From assembly GCA_025350285.1 (NCBI GenBank), contig JANXYE010000417.1:1-8169 (forward strand): a DNA stretch of 8,169 nucleotides, written 5' to 3'. The first letter of the stretch is position 1. The number at the start of each line of letters is the position of its first letter. The notes below the pieces were generated by a model that saw only the letters and a list, made by a program, of their open reading frames with translations, ran no database searches and was not told the DNA's origin. Below, in pieces: positions 1 through 6,577 of the stretch. This stretch comes from Chloroflexota bacterium. Lineage in GTDB: Bacteria; Chloroflexota; Dehalococcoidia; Tepidiformales; Tepidiformaceae. The position numbers and the translations under genes were made by a program.

Positions 1-1
1 G

Positions 2-1063
2 TTGGCATTCTCTAATCCTCTCTCCAGCCTCTTCGGCTTTCTGTCGCATGATATTGCGATCGATTTGGGCACCGCCAACACACTGGTGATGGTCAAGGGC
101 CGCGGCATCGTCATTGATGAGCCGTCGGTTGTGGCGATCGATCGAGTGACGAAAAAGATCCTTGCTATCGGCGCCGAAGCGAAACGCATGGTGGGCCGCA
201 CGCCCGCCAATATCATCGCCGTGCGGCCCCTGCGCGACGGCGTGATCTCGGACTTCGAAGTCACCGAAAAGATGCTCAGCTACTTCATTCGCGCGGTCCA
301 CGACCGCAGCTTCCTGGCCCAGCCGCGGGTCGTCGTCGGCATCCCGAGCGGGGTCACGGAAGTGGAAAAGCGCGCCGTCCACGATGCCGCCCTGAACGCT
401 GGCGCGCGTAGATGCTTCCTCATCGAAGAGCCGATGGCTGCCGCAATCGGCGCTGGCTTGCCCGTGATGGAGGCGGCCGGCTGCATGATCGTCGATATCG
501 GCGGCGGCACGACTGAGGTGGCCATCATCTCGCTTGGCGGCATGGTCGTCAGCACGTCCATCCGCGTCGCGGGCGACGAAATGGACCAGGACATCATCGC
601 CTACGCCCGCCAGGTGCATAACCTCCTCATCGGCGAACGCACCGCCGAAGAGATAAAGAAGCTCGCCGGCTCGGCTGCCCCCCTGGAGCCAGAGGAGATG
701 ATCGACATCCGCGGCCGCGACCTCGCCACCGGTCTGCCCAAGGCGGTGCAGGTAAGTACGGTCGAGATCCGCGACGCCCTCGCTGGTTCGATTAGCGCCA
801 TCGTTGAAGCCGTCCGCTCCACCATCGAAGTCACCCCACCGGAGCTTGTCAGCGACCTGATGGCCCACGGAATCGCCCTCGCGGGCGGCGGGGCGCTCCT
901 GCGCGGGCTCGACCGGCGGCTCAGCCAGGAGACGCGATTCCCGGTCTACGTTGCTGAAGACCCGTTGCTCTGCGTTGTGCGTGGCGCGGGTGAAGTCCTC
1001 GAAGAGCGGGCACTGTTAAGCAAGGTCGAATCGCAGTTGGCGTCCCGCAGGCCCGGACGCTAG
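2..1063 (+). CDS. mreB: MreB, actin-like rod-shape-determining protein
   Basis: MreB is the bacterial actin homologue. It forms membrane-bound filaments that orient the RodA-PBP2 elongation machinery. Visible family marks are the N-terminal phosphate-1 motif DLGTANTLV (about residues 21-29), the RPLRDGVISDF block typical of MreB, the IEEP motif with Glu142/Glu143 in the ATPase region, phosphate-2 as DIGGGTTEVA (from Asp165), and the adenosine motif AGGGALLRGLD near residues 296-306. The short stretch before DIAIDLG (SLFGFLS) is hydrophobic and could be the membrane-anchoring amphipathic helix. At 353 residues the length is normal for the family. The frame opens with TTG at position 2, but it touches the window edge, so an ATG or GTG a few codons upstream cannot be excluded. 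The gene is followed after 27 bases by mreC, the standard neighbour. Identity is very secure; the exact start is not. Confidence 0.97.
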   Translation: MAFSNPLSSLFGFLSHDIAIDLGTANTLVMVKGRGIVIDEPSVVAIDRVTKKILAIGAEAKRMVGRTPANIIAVRPLRDGVISDFEVTEKMLSYFIRAVHDRSFLAQPRVVVGIPSGVTEVEKRAVHDAALNAGARRCFLIEEPMAAAIGAGLPVMEAAGCMIVDIGGGTTEVAIISLGGMVVSTSIRVAGDEMDQDIIAYARQVHNLLIGERTAEEIKKLAGSAAPLEPEEMIDIRGRDLATGLPKAVQVSTVEIRDALAGSISAIVEAVRSTIEVTPPELVSDLMAHGIALAGGGALLRGLDRRLSQETRFPVYVAEDPLLCVVRGAGEVLEERALLSKVESQLASRRPGR

Positions 1064-1090
1064 CATCGAATCCGCTCCACGGTTCGTCTT

Positions 1091-1918
1091 ATGGTGATTT
1101 TTCAACGCTATACGTGGTGGGTTGCGGCGATGGTGGGCCTCGCCGTGCTCCTGACCGCCGCCAGCCAGGTCGGCGTGTTAAGCCCGTTTCAGGGTGTTTT
1201 CCTCACCGTTACCTCTCCGTTTGAGAGACTCCTGAGCGGCACCTTCCGGCCCGTCGCCTCGCTCCTTTCTGGCGCGGGCGACACCTCCAGCCTGCAGGAG
1301 GAGAACAACCGGCTCCGCTTACAGGTCGAAACGCTTCAGGTCCAGAACGTCACGCTTCAGCAGGCCGCCGACCGCGTCAAGGACCTCGAAGAGGCGCTGA
1401 AGCTGACCGAGGGGAGGCCCGATGAGGTCCGAGTCGCCGCGAACATCGTCCACCGGGACGCCTCGCCCTTTACGGACGTGGTCGTGATCGACCGTGGAAC
1501 GAGCAGCGGCGTGAAGGTCGGGCAGGTCGTCATCTCCGCGCAGGGCACGCTCATGGGCACCGTCACGAAGGCCACGCCGGGCCAGGCCTTCGTCCGCCTC
1601 ATCTCAGATAGCAAGAGCAAGATCGCTTCTGAAGACTTGCAAACGAAGGCTTCCGGCGTTATCCAGGGGACCGCGAACCGCGGCATCGCCTTCGAACTCG
1701 CCCAGGCCGAGGTGAAGGTGGGGGACAATATCGTCACCTCGGCGCTCACCGGACGCTTCCCGGCGGGCATCCCCATTGGCAAGGTGACCGAGGTCACGGG
1801 CACGCCCCAGGACCTCTTCCGCACGGTGAAGGTGGAGTCGTTGGTGCGGCTCGCGACGGCAACGACCGTGCTCGTGATCACCAGCTTCGTCCCCCAGGAC
1901 GTCGGGGCGGCGCCATGA
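1091..1918 (+). CDS. mreC: MreC, rod-shape-determining protein
   Basis: MreC is the bitopic scaffold of the elongation complex. It links MreB to the periplasmic or extracytoplasmic domains of PBP2 and favours its active state. The 275-residue protein has the expected plan: a short basic N-terminus, one membrane segment at about residues 8-27, a coiled coil at about 66-107 with repeated Leu/Val spacing (SSLQEENNRLRLQVETLQ), then a beta-rich extracellular domain at about 113-265. That domain includes the family-like block FPAGIPIGKVTEV. The ATG at 1091 gives a proper N-terminus directly before the membrane helix; no strong Shine-Dalgarno sequence is visible before it. The stop overlaps the mreD start in ATGA. 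Family assignment rests on this architecture plus position between mreB and mreD. Confidence 0.95.
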   Translation: MVIFQRYTWWVAAMVGLAVLLTAASQVGVLSPFQGVFLTVTSPFERLLSGTFRPVASLLSGAGDTSSLQEENNRLRLQVETLQVQNVTLQQAADRVKDLEEALKLTEGRPDEVRVAANIVHRDASPFTDVVVIDRGTSSGVKVGQVVISAQGTLMGTVTKATPGQAFVRLISDSKSKIASEDLQTKASGVIQGTANRGIAFELAQAEVKVGDNIVTSALTGRFPAGIPIGKVTEVTGTPQDLFRTVKVESLVRLATATTVLVITSFVPQDVGAAP

Positions 1919-2433
1919 AAGGCGCGCTCGTCGTGTTCTTCGCCGGGTTCGGTGTCATGGCCCAGGTCACGGTCGCCCCGCTCTTTCCGCTGGACGCCGC
2001 CGTCGCCGACCTGGGGCTGCTGGTCATCGTCTTCACCGCTTTGCTGGCCGGCCCGAAAGCGACAATGTGGACGGTGCCGCTGATCGCCCTGTTCCTCGGC
2101 TTCAGTACCAGCCGGGCGCCCGGCCTGCTCCTGCTCGCCTATCTGCCGTTTCTCCCGCTCGCCTACGGCCTGGGAGAGACCGGGATGCCCCTGAACCGCT
2201 ACCTGCGGACGCTGTTGGCCGCGCTCGCCACGGGCCTCTGGGCGCGTGGCCTGCTCGGGACCGCCGCCTTCGTGCAGGGCGCCCAGTTCGCGCCGGGTGA
2301 CCTTATCGGCGCCATCTTGCTCCCGGGTCTGGTGCTGGACGCCCTCCTGGTCACGTTGCTTTACATACCCTGCCGTCTGGCCGGTCGCACGGGTCGCTCC
2401 TTGAGCCTGCGCCGGACAGGATGGGTCACATGA
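1915..2433 (+). CDS. mreD: MreD, rod-shape-determining membrane protein
   Basis: This is a small polytopic membrane protein of the elongation complex. Its 172 residues are strongly hydrophobic, with probable membrane segments near 4-22, 29-46, 50-63, 68-86, 98-119 and 129-151 and a basic C-terminal tail (about residues 154-169). MreD proteins diverge quickly in sequence, so the call rests mainly on hydropathy, size and location between mreC and the PBP2 gene. The start ATG at 1915 sits in an ATGA overlap with the mreC stop, and its own stop lies in an ATGA overlap with the chosen PBP2 start, so translation of the three genes is probably coupled. MreD is known to associate with MreC and may balance its effect on PBP2; nothing in this sequence refines that role. 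Confidence 0.88.
   Translation: MKGALVVFFAGFGVMAQVTVAPLFPLDAAVADLGLLVIVFTALLAGPKATMWTVPLIALFLGFSTSRAPGLLLLAYLPFLPLAYGLGETGMPLNRYLRTLLAALATGLWARGLLGTAAFVQGAQFAPGDLIGAILLPGLVLDALLVTLLYIPCRLAGRTGRSLSLRRTGWVT
2418..2421 (+). promoter_or_regulatory. Shine-Dalgarno site deciding the PBP2 start
   Basis: AGGA lies 8 bases before the ATG at 2430, inside the end of mreD. The longest open frame would begin at an ATG at 2421, but that codon overlaps the AGGA itself and leaves it no spacing. The 2430 start also gives an ATGA overlap identical in form to those at the mreC/mreD and PBP2/rodA junctions. Confidence 0.6.
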
Positions 2434-4358
2434 GCTTTCTCGATGATGGCTGGAGCACAGGTCACGGCGGCGGCGGCCCAACCCGGAACCGCCCCCACGG
2501 GAACCTCGCGGCCTTGCGCGTCGCGGTCGTGGTGATGTTCGCCATCCTCATAGCCCAGCTGTTTCGTATGCAGATCATCCAGGGGGATGAGTACGCCCGC
2601 CGTTCGCGCGAAAACCACATCACGCAACAGATCAAGCTCGCGCCGCGGGGGCTCATCACGGACCGCAACGGCGAGCCGCTGGTCGAAAACGTACCCGTCT
2701 ACACCGCCATCATCCTGCCCGAACTCCTCCCGGAGACGCGCGACGAGCGCTACAAGATCTACCTGCGCCTCGAACAGCTGATCGGGGTGCCCGCCCTCGA
2801 AATCGACAGCATGGTCAAGACCCAGGAGATCGACGGCCGCGGCTACATCAACGTACCGGTACGCAAGTACCTGACCCAGAACCAGGCGCTCCGGCTCGAA
2901 GAGGCCTCAGCCGACCTGAAAGGTGTACGGCTTGACGTCAGCCCCGGCCGGCGCTACCCGGCAGGCAACGAGTTCAGCGCGATGCTCGGGTTTATCGGGC
3001 CCCAAACCAAAGAGGAGCACGCCCAACTGACCAGCAAGGGCTACCAGCTCAACGAGCCGGTGGGCAAAGCCGGGATCGAGTCCTACTACGAGACCGACCT
3101 GCGCGGCGCCCCCGGCGCGACAGCCGCCGAGCAGGACGCGCAGGGCCGCCTCGTCCAGGCCCTGAAGTCGAAAGACCCGGTGCCGGGCAACGGCGTTCAG
3201 CTCGCTATCGACTCCGGCCTGCAGCGCTTCGTCACCGAGTTGCTCTATGACCACATGGCCGGCGACCGGGTCAACGGCGACGCCTCGGTCGCGGCGGCGG
3301 TCGTGATGAACGCGAAGACTGGCGAGATCTACTCCTTGGTTTCGATTCCCGATTACGACAACAACGTCTTCGTCGAACCCGAGAAGCGGGCGGCGGAGAT
3401 AAACGCCCTGAACCACGACGAGGCCCAGAAGCCGCTGCTCAACAAGGCCCTCAACCCGGCCGCGCCCGGGTCCACTTTCAAGCTCATCACCGCCTCCGCT
3501 GGCCTGGAAACCGGACGCGTCACGCCAGCGACCTCGCGCTTCATCCCGAAAGTGCTGGAGGTGAAGGGCGAGAACGGCGTGCTCTACCCGCTCATCGATT
3601 GGAAGGCGCATGGGAACATCAACTTCACCCAGGCGATCGCCTGGTCCTCCAACATCTACATGTTCATGATCTCCTGCGGGATCCTTGGCGAAAGCCGTGG
3701 CCTGGGGAAGGACGACGAAACGTCGGCCGTCGTGCTCGGTTACTATGCCCGGCAATTCGGACTCGGGCGGCTCACGGGCATCGACGTTGGTGGCGAGGCG
3801 CCCGGCATCATCCCGGACCCGGCCTGGAAAAAGCGCGTGCACGCTGGTGAGGGCCGCGATTCCACCGATTGGCACTATGCCGACACCTGCTTTATGGGCA
3901 TCGGCCAGGGCGACGTCACGGCGACGCCGCTGCAGATAGCGCGCATGACCGCCGCCGTCGCCAACGGGGGCAAGCTCCTCACGCCCCACGTCGCGAAAGC
4001 GATCGTCGGCGCCGACGGCCAGGTGGTCCGGACGATCGAGCCAGACTGGACCCAGGTCGCCGTCAGCGACCGCAACCTCGCCGAAGTGCGCAAGGGGATG
4101 CACGAATCGGTTATCGGCGGCGCCGGCGCGAGAGCCTACCAGCCCGGGCTCGACATCGCCGGCAAGACGGGCACGGCCGAGTTCAACCTCCCGGACGGCA
4201 CGCTGGCGCAACACGCCTGGTTCACCGGCTACGCCCCCTTCGATGATCCGGAAGTAGTCGTGACGGTCTACTTCGACCGCGGCATCGGTGGCGACAAAGC
4301 CGCCCCGCTTGGTGGCCAGATCCTGAGCTACTTCTTCGCTGAGGTGAAGAAGCCATGA
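2430..4358 (+). CDS. mrdA: Penicillin-binding protein 2 (class B transpeptidase, elongation)
   Basis: This is the DD-transpeptidase that crosslinks new lateral-wall peptidoglycan as partner of RodA. Using the start at 2430 it has 642 residues: a Gly/Asn-rich cytoplasmic leader, one membrane helix at about 27-46, a pedestal/dimerisation region opening with the hallmark RGLITDRNGEPL, and a C-terminal transpeptidase domain from about residue 280. All three catalytic motifs are present: S348-T-F-K351 (within PGSTFK) with the acylated serine, S406-S-N408 (AWSSNIYMF), and K579-T-G581 (AGKTGTAEF). The length and the PBP2-type features fit the elongation enzyme rather than FtsI: no PASTA domain, and the gene sits between mreD and rodA. 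The start is chosen from the AGGA Shine-Dalgarno site and the ATGA overlap with mreD. The stop overlaps rodA in ATGA. The protein should be sensitive to beta-lactams as the family is, though no test of that is visible here. Confidence 0.95.
   Translation: MSFLDDGWSTGHGGGGPTRNRPHGNLAALRVAVVVMFAILIAQLFRMQIIQGDEYARRSRENHITQQIKLAPRGLITDRNGEPLVENVPVYTAIILPELLPETRDERYKIYLRLEQLIGVPALEIDSMVKTQEIDGRGYINVPVRKYLTQNQALRLEEASADLKGVRLDVSPGRRYPAGNEFSAMLGFIGPQTKEEHAQLTSKGYQLNEPVGKAGIESYYETDLRGAPGATAAEQDAQGRLVQALKSKDPVPGNGVQLAIDSGLQRFVTELLYDHMAGDRVNGDASVAAAVVMNAKTGEIYSLVSIPDYDNNVFVEPEKRAAEINALNHDEAQKPLLNKALNPAAPGSTFKLITASAGLETGRVTPATSRFIPKVLEVKGENGVLYPLIDWKAHGNINFTQAIAWSSNIYMFMISCGILGESRGLGKDDETSAVVLGYYARQFGLGRLTGIDVGGEAPGIIPDPAWKKRVHAGEGRDSTDWHYADTCFMGIGQGDVTATPLQIARMTAAVANGGKLLTPHVAKAIVGADGQVVRTIEPDWTQVAVSDRNLAEVRKGMHESVIGGAGARAYQPGLDIAGKTGTAEFNLPDGTLAQHAWFTGYAPFDDPEVVVTVYFDRGIGGDKAAPLGGQILSYFFAEVKKP
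4341..4347 (+). promoter_or_regulatory. Shine-Dalgarno site of rodA inside the PBP2 gene
   Basis: GAGGTGA lies 7 bases before the rodA ATG at 4355 and within the last codons of the PBP2 gene. It is the strongest ribosome-binding site in the cluster. It supports the start at 4355 and efficient re-initiation after the PBP2 stop. Confidence 0.65.
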
Positions 4359-5506
4359 GCACGCTCGCCTACGGCGGACGCAGGGGCGGAAGCCCCTTCC
4401 GGGGTTGGGACCGCTTCGATTATCTGCTCGTGCTGCCCGCCGTCCTGCTCGTGGTCTACGGCCTGTTGCTCATCTACAGCGGCTCGGCACAGAGCTACCA
4501 CGGCCCGTTCGCGAGCTTCAACAACCCGGTGGGTAAGCAGATAGTTTTCGCGGTCGCCGGGTTCACCACGATGCTGGTGTTTTCGAAGCTGGACTATCAC
4601 TTCCTCACGCACTACTCGTGGGCGCTCTACATCCTCTCGATCCTTTCGTTGCTGGCCCTCCTGTTTCTCGGGCATTCGGCCTATGGGTCGACGCGCTGGT
4701 TCAACATCGGGCCCATCCAGCTTCAGCCGTCCGAGTTCGCGAAGCTCGCGACAATCCTGCTGCTCGCCCGCTTCTTCAGCGAGCACGGGGGCGACGCCCG
4801 CGAAGTAAAGGCGATGGTCATCTCGCTGATCATCGTGCTCCCGGCCGCTCTCCTGGTGTTCATCCAACCGGACCTCGGGACCACGGTCACCTTCTTCGGG
4901 ATCTGGCTCGGCGTCGTACTGGTTGCGGGCGTCAGCCGGCGCCACCTGATCGTGCTTGCGTCCATCGGCCTGGCCGTCCTGCCCTTCGTCTGGACCTTCG
5001 CCGTGGCGGACTACCAGATCAAGCGCATCGACGTGCTCGTGCGGCCCGAACAGGACCCGCTCGACGCGGGCTACAACGTCATCCAATCGCAGATCGCGGT
5101 CGGTTCGGGGCAGGTCTTCGGCAAAGGCTTCACGAACGGCGAACAGACCCAACTCGCCTATCTGAAGGTCCCCACGAAGGACTTTATCTTCAGCGTGCTC
5201 GGAGAGGAGTTCGGGTTCACCGGGGCGATGCTCCTGTTAGCGCTTTTCATCTTCTTACTCATGCGCGGGATACGCGCGGCCCAGATCGCGGGCGACACGG
5301 CCGGGCAGTTGGTAGCGGTGGGCATCGTCGTGCTCATTTTGATGCAGACCTTCATCAACGTGGCCGTGAACGTGAGCCTTTTCCCGGTGACCGGCATCCC
5401 GCTGCCGTTCGTGAGCCAGGGAGGTAGCTCGCTTGTGAGCGTGTTTATGTCGCTGGGCATCCTCCAGAGCATCATCATGCGCCACCGCGCCTACCGCCAG
5501 GCGTAG
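4355..5506 (+). CDS. rodA: RodA, SEDS peptidoglycan glycosyltransferase
   Basis: RodA polymerises lipid II into glycan strands during elongation, working with PBP2. This 383-residue protein is polytopic, with about ten membrane segments beginning near residue 24 (FDYLLVLPAVLLVVYG). SEDS signatures are in order: GSTRWFNIGPIQLQPSEFAK with Glu127, the QPDLGT block with Asp173, the extracellular loop DAGYNVIQSQIAVGSG (from Asp237), and KDFIFSVLGEEFGF, whose Asp276 aligns with the catalytic aspartate of characterised RodA proteins (Asp262 of E. coli). The last is PLPFVSQGGSSL near residues 350-361. Two positions differ from the usual form: the common HTD before FIF is TKD, and the common SYGG is SQGG (Gln355). 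RodA rather than FtsW is preferred because of the PBP2 and mre neighbours. Downstream, 149 bases lead to the next gene; I see no clear terminator there, so read-through into the hydrolase gene is possible. Confidence 0.95.
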   Translation: MSTLAYGGRRGGSPFRGWDRFDYLLVLPAVLLVVYGLLLIYSGSAQSYHGPFASFNNPVGKQIVFAVAGFTTMLVFSKLDYHFLTHYSWALYILSILSLLALLFLGHSAYGSTRWFNIGPIQLQPSEFAKLATILLLARFFSEHGGDAREVKAMVISLIIVLPAALLVFIQPDLGTTVTFFGIWLGVVLVAGVSRRHLIVLASIGLAVLPFVWTFAVADYQIKRIDVLVRPEQDPLDAGYNVIQSQIAVGSGQVFGKGFTNGEQTQLAYLKVPTKDFIFSVLGEEFGFTGAMLLLALFIFLLMRGIRAAQIAGDTAGQLVAVGIVVLILMQTFINVAVNVSLFPVTGIPLPFVSQGGSSLVSVFMSLGILQSIIMRHRAYRQA

Positions 5507-5637
5507 GAGCCGCGCACCCCGCTAGCCGCGGCCTTCAATGGGCCCTGATGTCTCCTCCACAAATGTCCGGTTCTCCATCCAGCGGGAGGTGGCGGCAACG
5601 GACGTTTCCTATACGCTCTCGGCGCACCCAACTCGGT

Positions 5638-5644
5638 AGGAAAG
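5638..5644 (+). promoter_or_regulatory. Shine-Dalgarno site of the hydrolase
   Basis: AGGAAAG precedes the ATG at 5656 with 11 bases between, slightly long but usable. The frame is open further upstream to an ATG at 5548, but the extra 36 residues are Ser/Arg-rich and unlike the start of this lipase family. The site therefore supports 5656 as the start. No convincing promoter pair was found in 5507-5640; TATACG at 5610 is the only -10-like string and lacks a matching -35. Confidence 0.45.
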
Positions 5645-5655
5645 ACAACGGTTCC

Positions 5656-6474
5656 ATGAGCGAAGCCACAACTACCCACGCCACATCCACGTTCCCATCG
5701 ACCGGCGCCGTCACGATCTTCGAACAGTGGTGGCGGCCCGTCGGCGAACCACGTGCCGTCCTCGCCATCTGCCACGGCTACGCGGAACACAGCTCACGCT
5801 ACGAACACGTCGCCCAACACCTGGCGGCGCATGGCTATGCGGTTGAAGCCCTCGACCTCCGCGGCCATGGCCATTCGAGTGGCGAACGCGTCGAAATTCG
5901 CGGTTATGACGAGTACCACGACGACCTCGGCCTCTTCCTCGACCGGGTCCGCGGAAGAAACACGGGCCGGAGGCTGTTCCTCCTCGGCCATAGCATGGGC
6001 GGCGGTGTCGTCACTTCGTTCGTGCTCGCCCGGCGGCCGGAACTCGACGGCCTCCTCCTCAGCGGCGCCGGGATGCTCGGCCCGCGGCCCCTGCCAGACC
6101 CGAACGCGCCGCCTCCAGCACCACTTCCCGCGAGTTCGGTTTCGCGCGACCCGGCCGTCGTGGCAGCCTACGAATCCGACCCGCTGATCTACCACGGCCC
6201 ACCGAAGCCGAACCGTCTGGCCGCCTCGCAAGCCGCATACGACCTCGTCCAGCGCGAGATGCATACGATTTCGTCGCCGCTGCTCATCATGCACGGCACC
6301 GGCGACCTGCTCGTACCGTACCGCGGGAGCGAGGTCCTCTACGAACGCGCGATCAGCACGGACAAGACCCTGAAGCTCTACGACGGCCTCTACCACGAGA
6401 TTCTGAACGAGCCGGAGCGGCTGACGGTCCTGGCCTGTATCGTCGAATGGTTAGACGCGAGAACCGGCTCCTAG
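5656..6474 (+). CDS. Alpha/beta hydrolase, monoacylglycerol lipase family
   Basis: This is a probable lipid or ester hydrolase of the serine hydrolase (Hydrolase_4) family that includes monoacylglycerol lipases and lysophospholipases; the true substrate is unknown. From the chosen start it has 272 residues, the usual size. The oxyanion-region HGYAEHSSRY is at about 38-47, followed by the family block DLRGHGHSSG. The nucleophile elbow is GHSMGG with Ser113, the acid is Asp217 in MHGTGDLLVP, and the base is His247 in GLYHEILNE, so the catalytic triad is complete. The lid region contains a proline-rich stretch (residues 143-157, PRPLPDPNAPPPAPL) unusual enough to serve as a fingerprint. No signal peptide or membrane segment is seen, so it is probably cytoplasmic. 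It faces a convergent P450 gene, and a broken second copy of it lies at 7965 onwards. The stop codon overlaps the first base pairs of a hairpin. Confidence 0.88.
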   Translation: MSEATTTHATSTFPSTGAVTIFEQWWRPVGEPRAVLAICHGYAEHSSRYEHVAQHLAAHGYAVEALDLRGHGHSSGERVEIRGYDEYHDDLGLFLDRVRGRNTGRRLFLLGHSMGGGVVTSFVLARRPELDGLLLSGAGMLGPRPLPDPNAPPPAPLPASSVSRDPAVVAAYESDPLIYHGPPKPNRLAASQAAYDLVQREMHTISSPLLIMHGTGDLLVPYRGSEVLYERAISTDKTLKLYDGLYHEILNEPERLTVLACIVEWLDARTGS

Positions 6475-6503
6475 TGTGGTGAATCGCAATTCACATCACT
6501 TTT
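6473..6503 (+). terminator. Hairpin at the hydrolase stop, probable terminator
   Basis: AGTG, two unpaired bases and GTGAAT face ATTCAC, two unpaired bases and CACT across a CGCA loop, giving 6 + 4 base pairs, followed at once by TTTT (6500-6503). The hairpin starts in the last two bases of the hydrolase TAG. The stem is notably AT-rich for this genome. Its place between two convergent genes favours a terminator. The perfect core GTGAAT-N4-ATTCAC also has the look of a regulator operator, which I cannot exclude. Confidence 0.5.
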
Positions 6504-6551
6504 CCGGAAGCCCAAGCGGACTCGATAGAGACGCCGGTTTGGAACGTCAGA

Positions 6552-6577
6552 CGCTCCTGGGATGACAACCCGGAGCG
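6552..6577 (-). terminator. GC-rich hairpin after the P450 stop
   Basis: CGCTCC, a bulged T, and GGG pair with CCC and GGAGCG around the loop ATGACAA, nine base pairs in all. The stem ends exactly at the base next to the P450 stop codon (CTA on the + strand, 6578-6580). No T-run follows in the minus-strand direction, so it would be a weak or Rho-assisted terminator, or an mRNA 3'-end stabilising hairpin. Confidence 0.4.

Noticed and set aside
1357..2481. A 374-residue open frame on the minus strand opposite mreC and mreD
   Set aside because: It is antisense to two well-supported genes and rich in Gln, Glu, Gly and Arg with no recognisable motif; open antisense frames are expected in GC-rich coding DNA.
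2907..4214. A 435-residue open frame on the minus strand opposite the PBP2 gene
   Set aside because: Low-complexity Val/Arg/Gly/Asp composition without domain motifs, fully within the PBP2 gene whose catalytic motifs are all intact.
4328..5152. A 274-residue minus-strand frame opposite rodA
   Set aside because: Charged, repetitive Glu/Arg/Asp composition is the usual antisense image of hydrophobic membrane-protein codons; rodA is unambiguous.
5507..5640. Promoter or terminator between rodA and the hydrolase
   Set aside because: TATACG at 5610-5615 has no -35 partner at 16-18 bases, and the short GGCC repeat near 5530-5545 pairs over only four bases. I see nothing firm in this gap.
5548..5655. 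Upstream extension of the hydrolase from an ATG at 5548
   Set aside because: The 36 added residues are Ser/Arg/Pro-rich and do not resemble the start of this family, while an AGGAAAG site precedes the ATG at 5656.
6479..6494. A CRP/FNR-type binding site at the palindrome
   Set aside because: The spacing between GTGA and TCAC is eight bases, not the six of the CRP consensus, and no promoter lies nearby.
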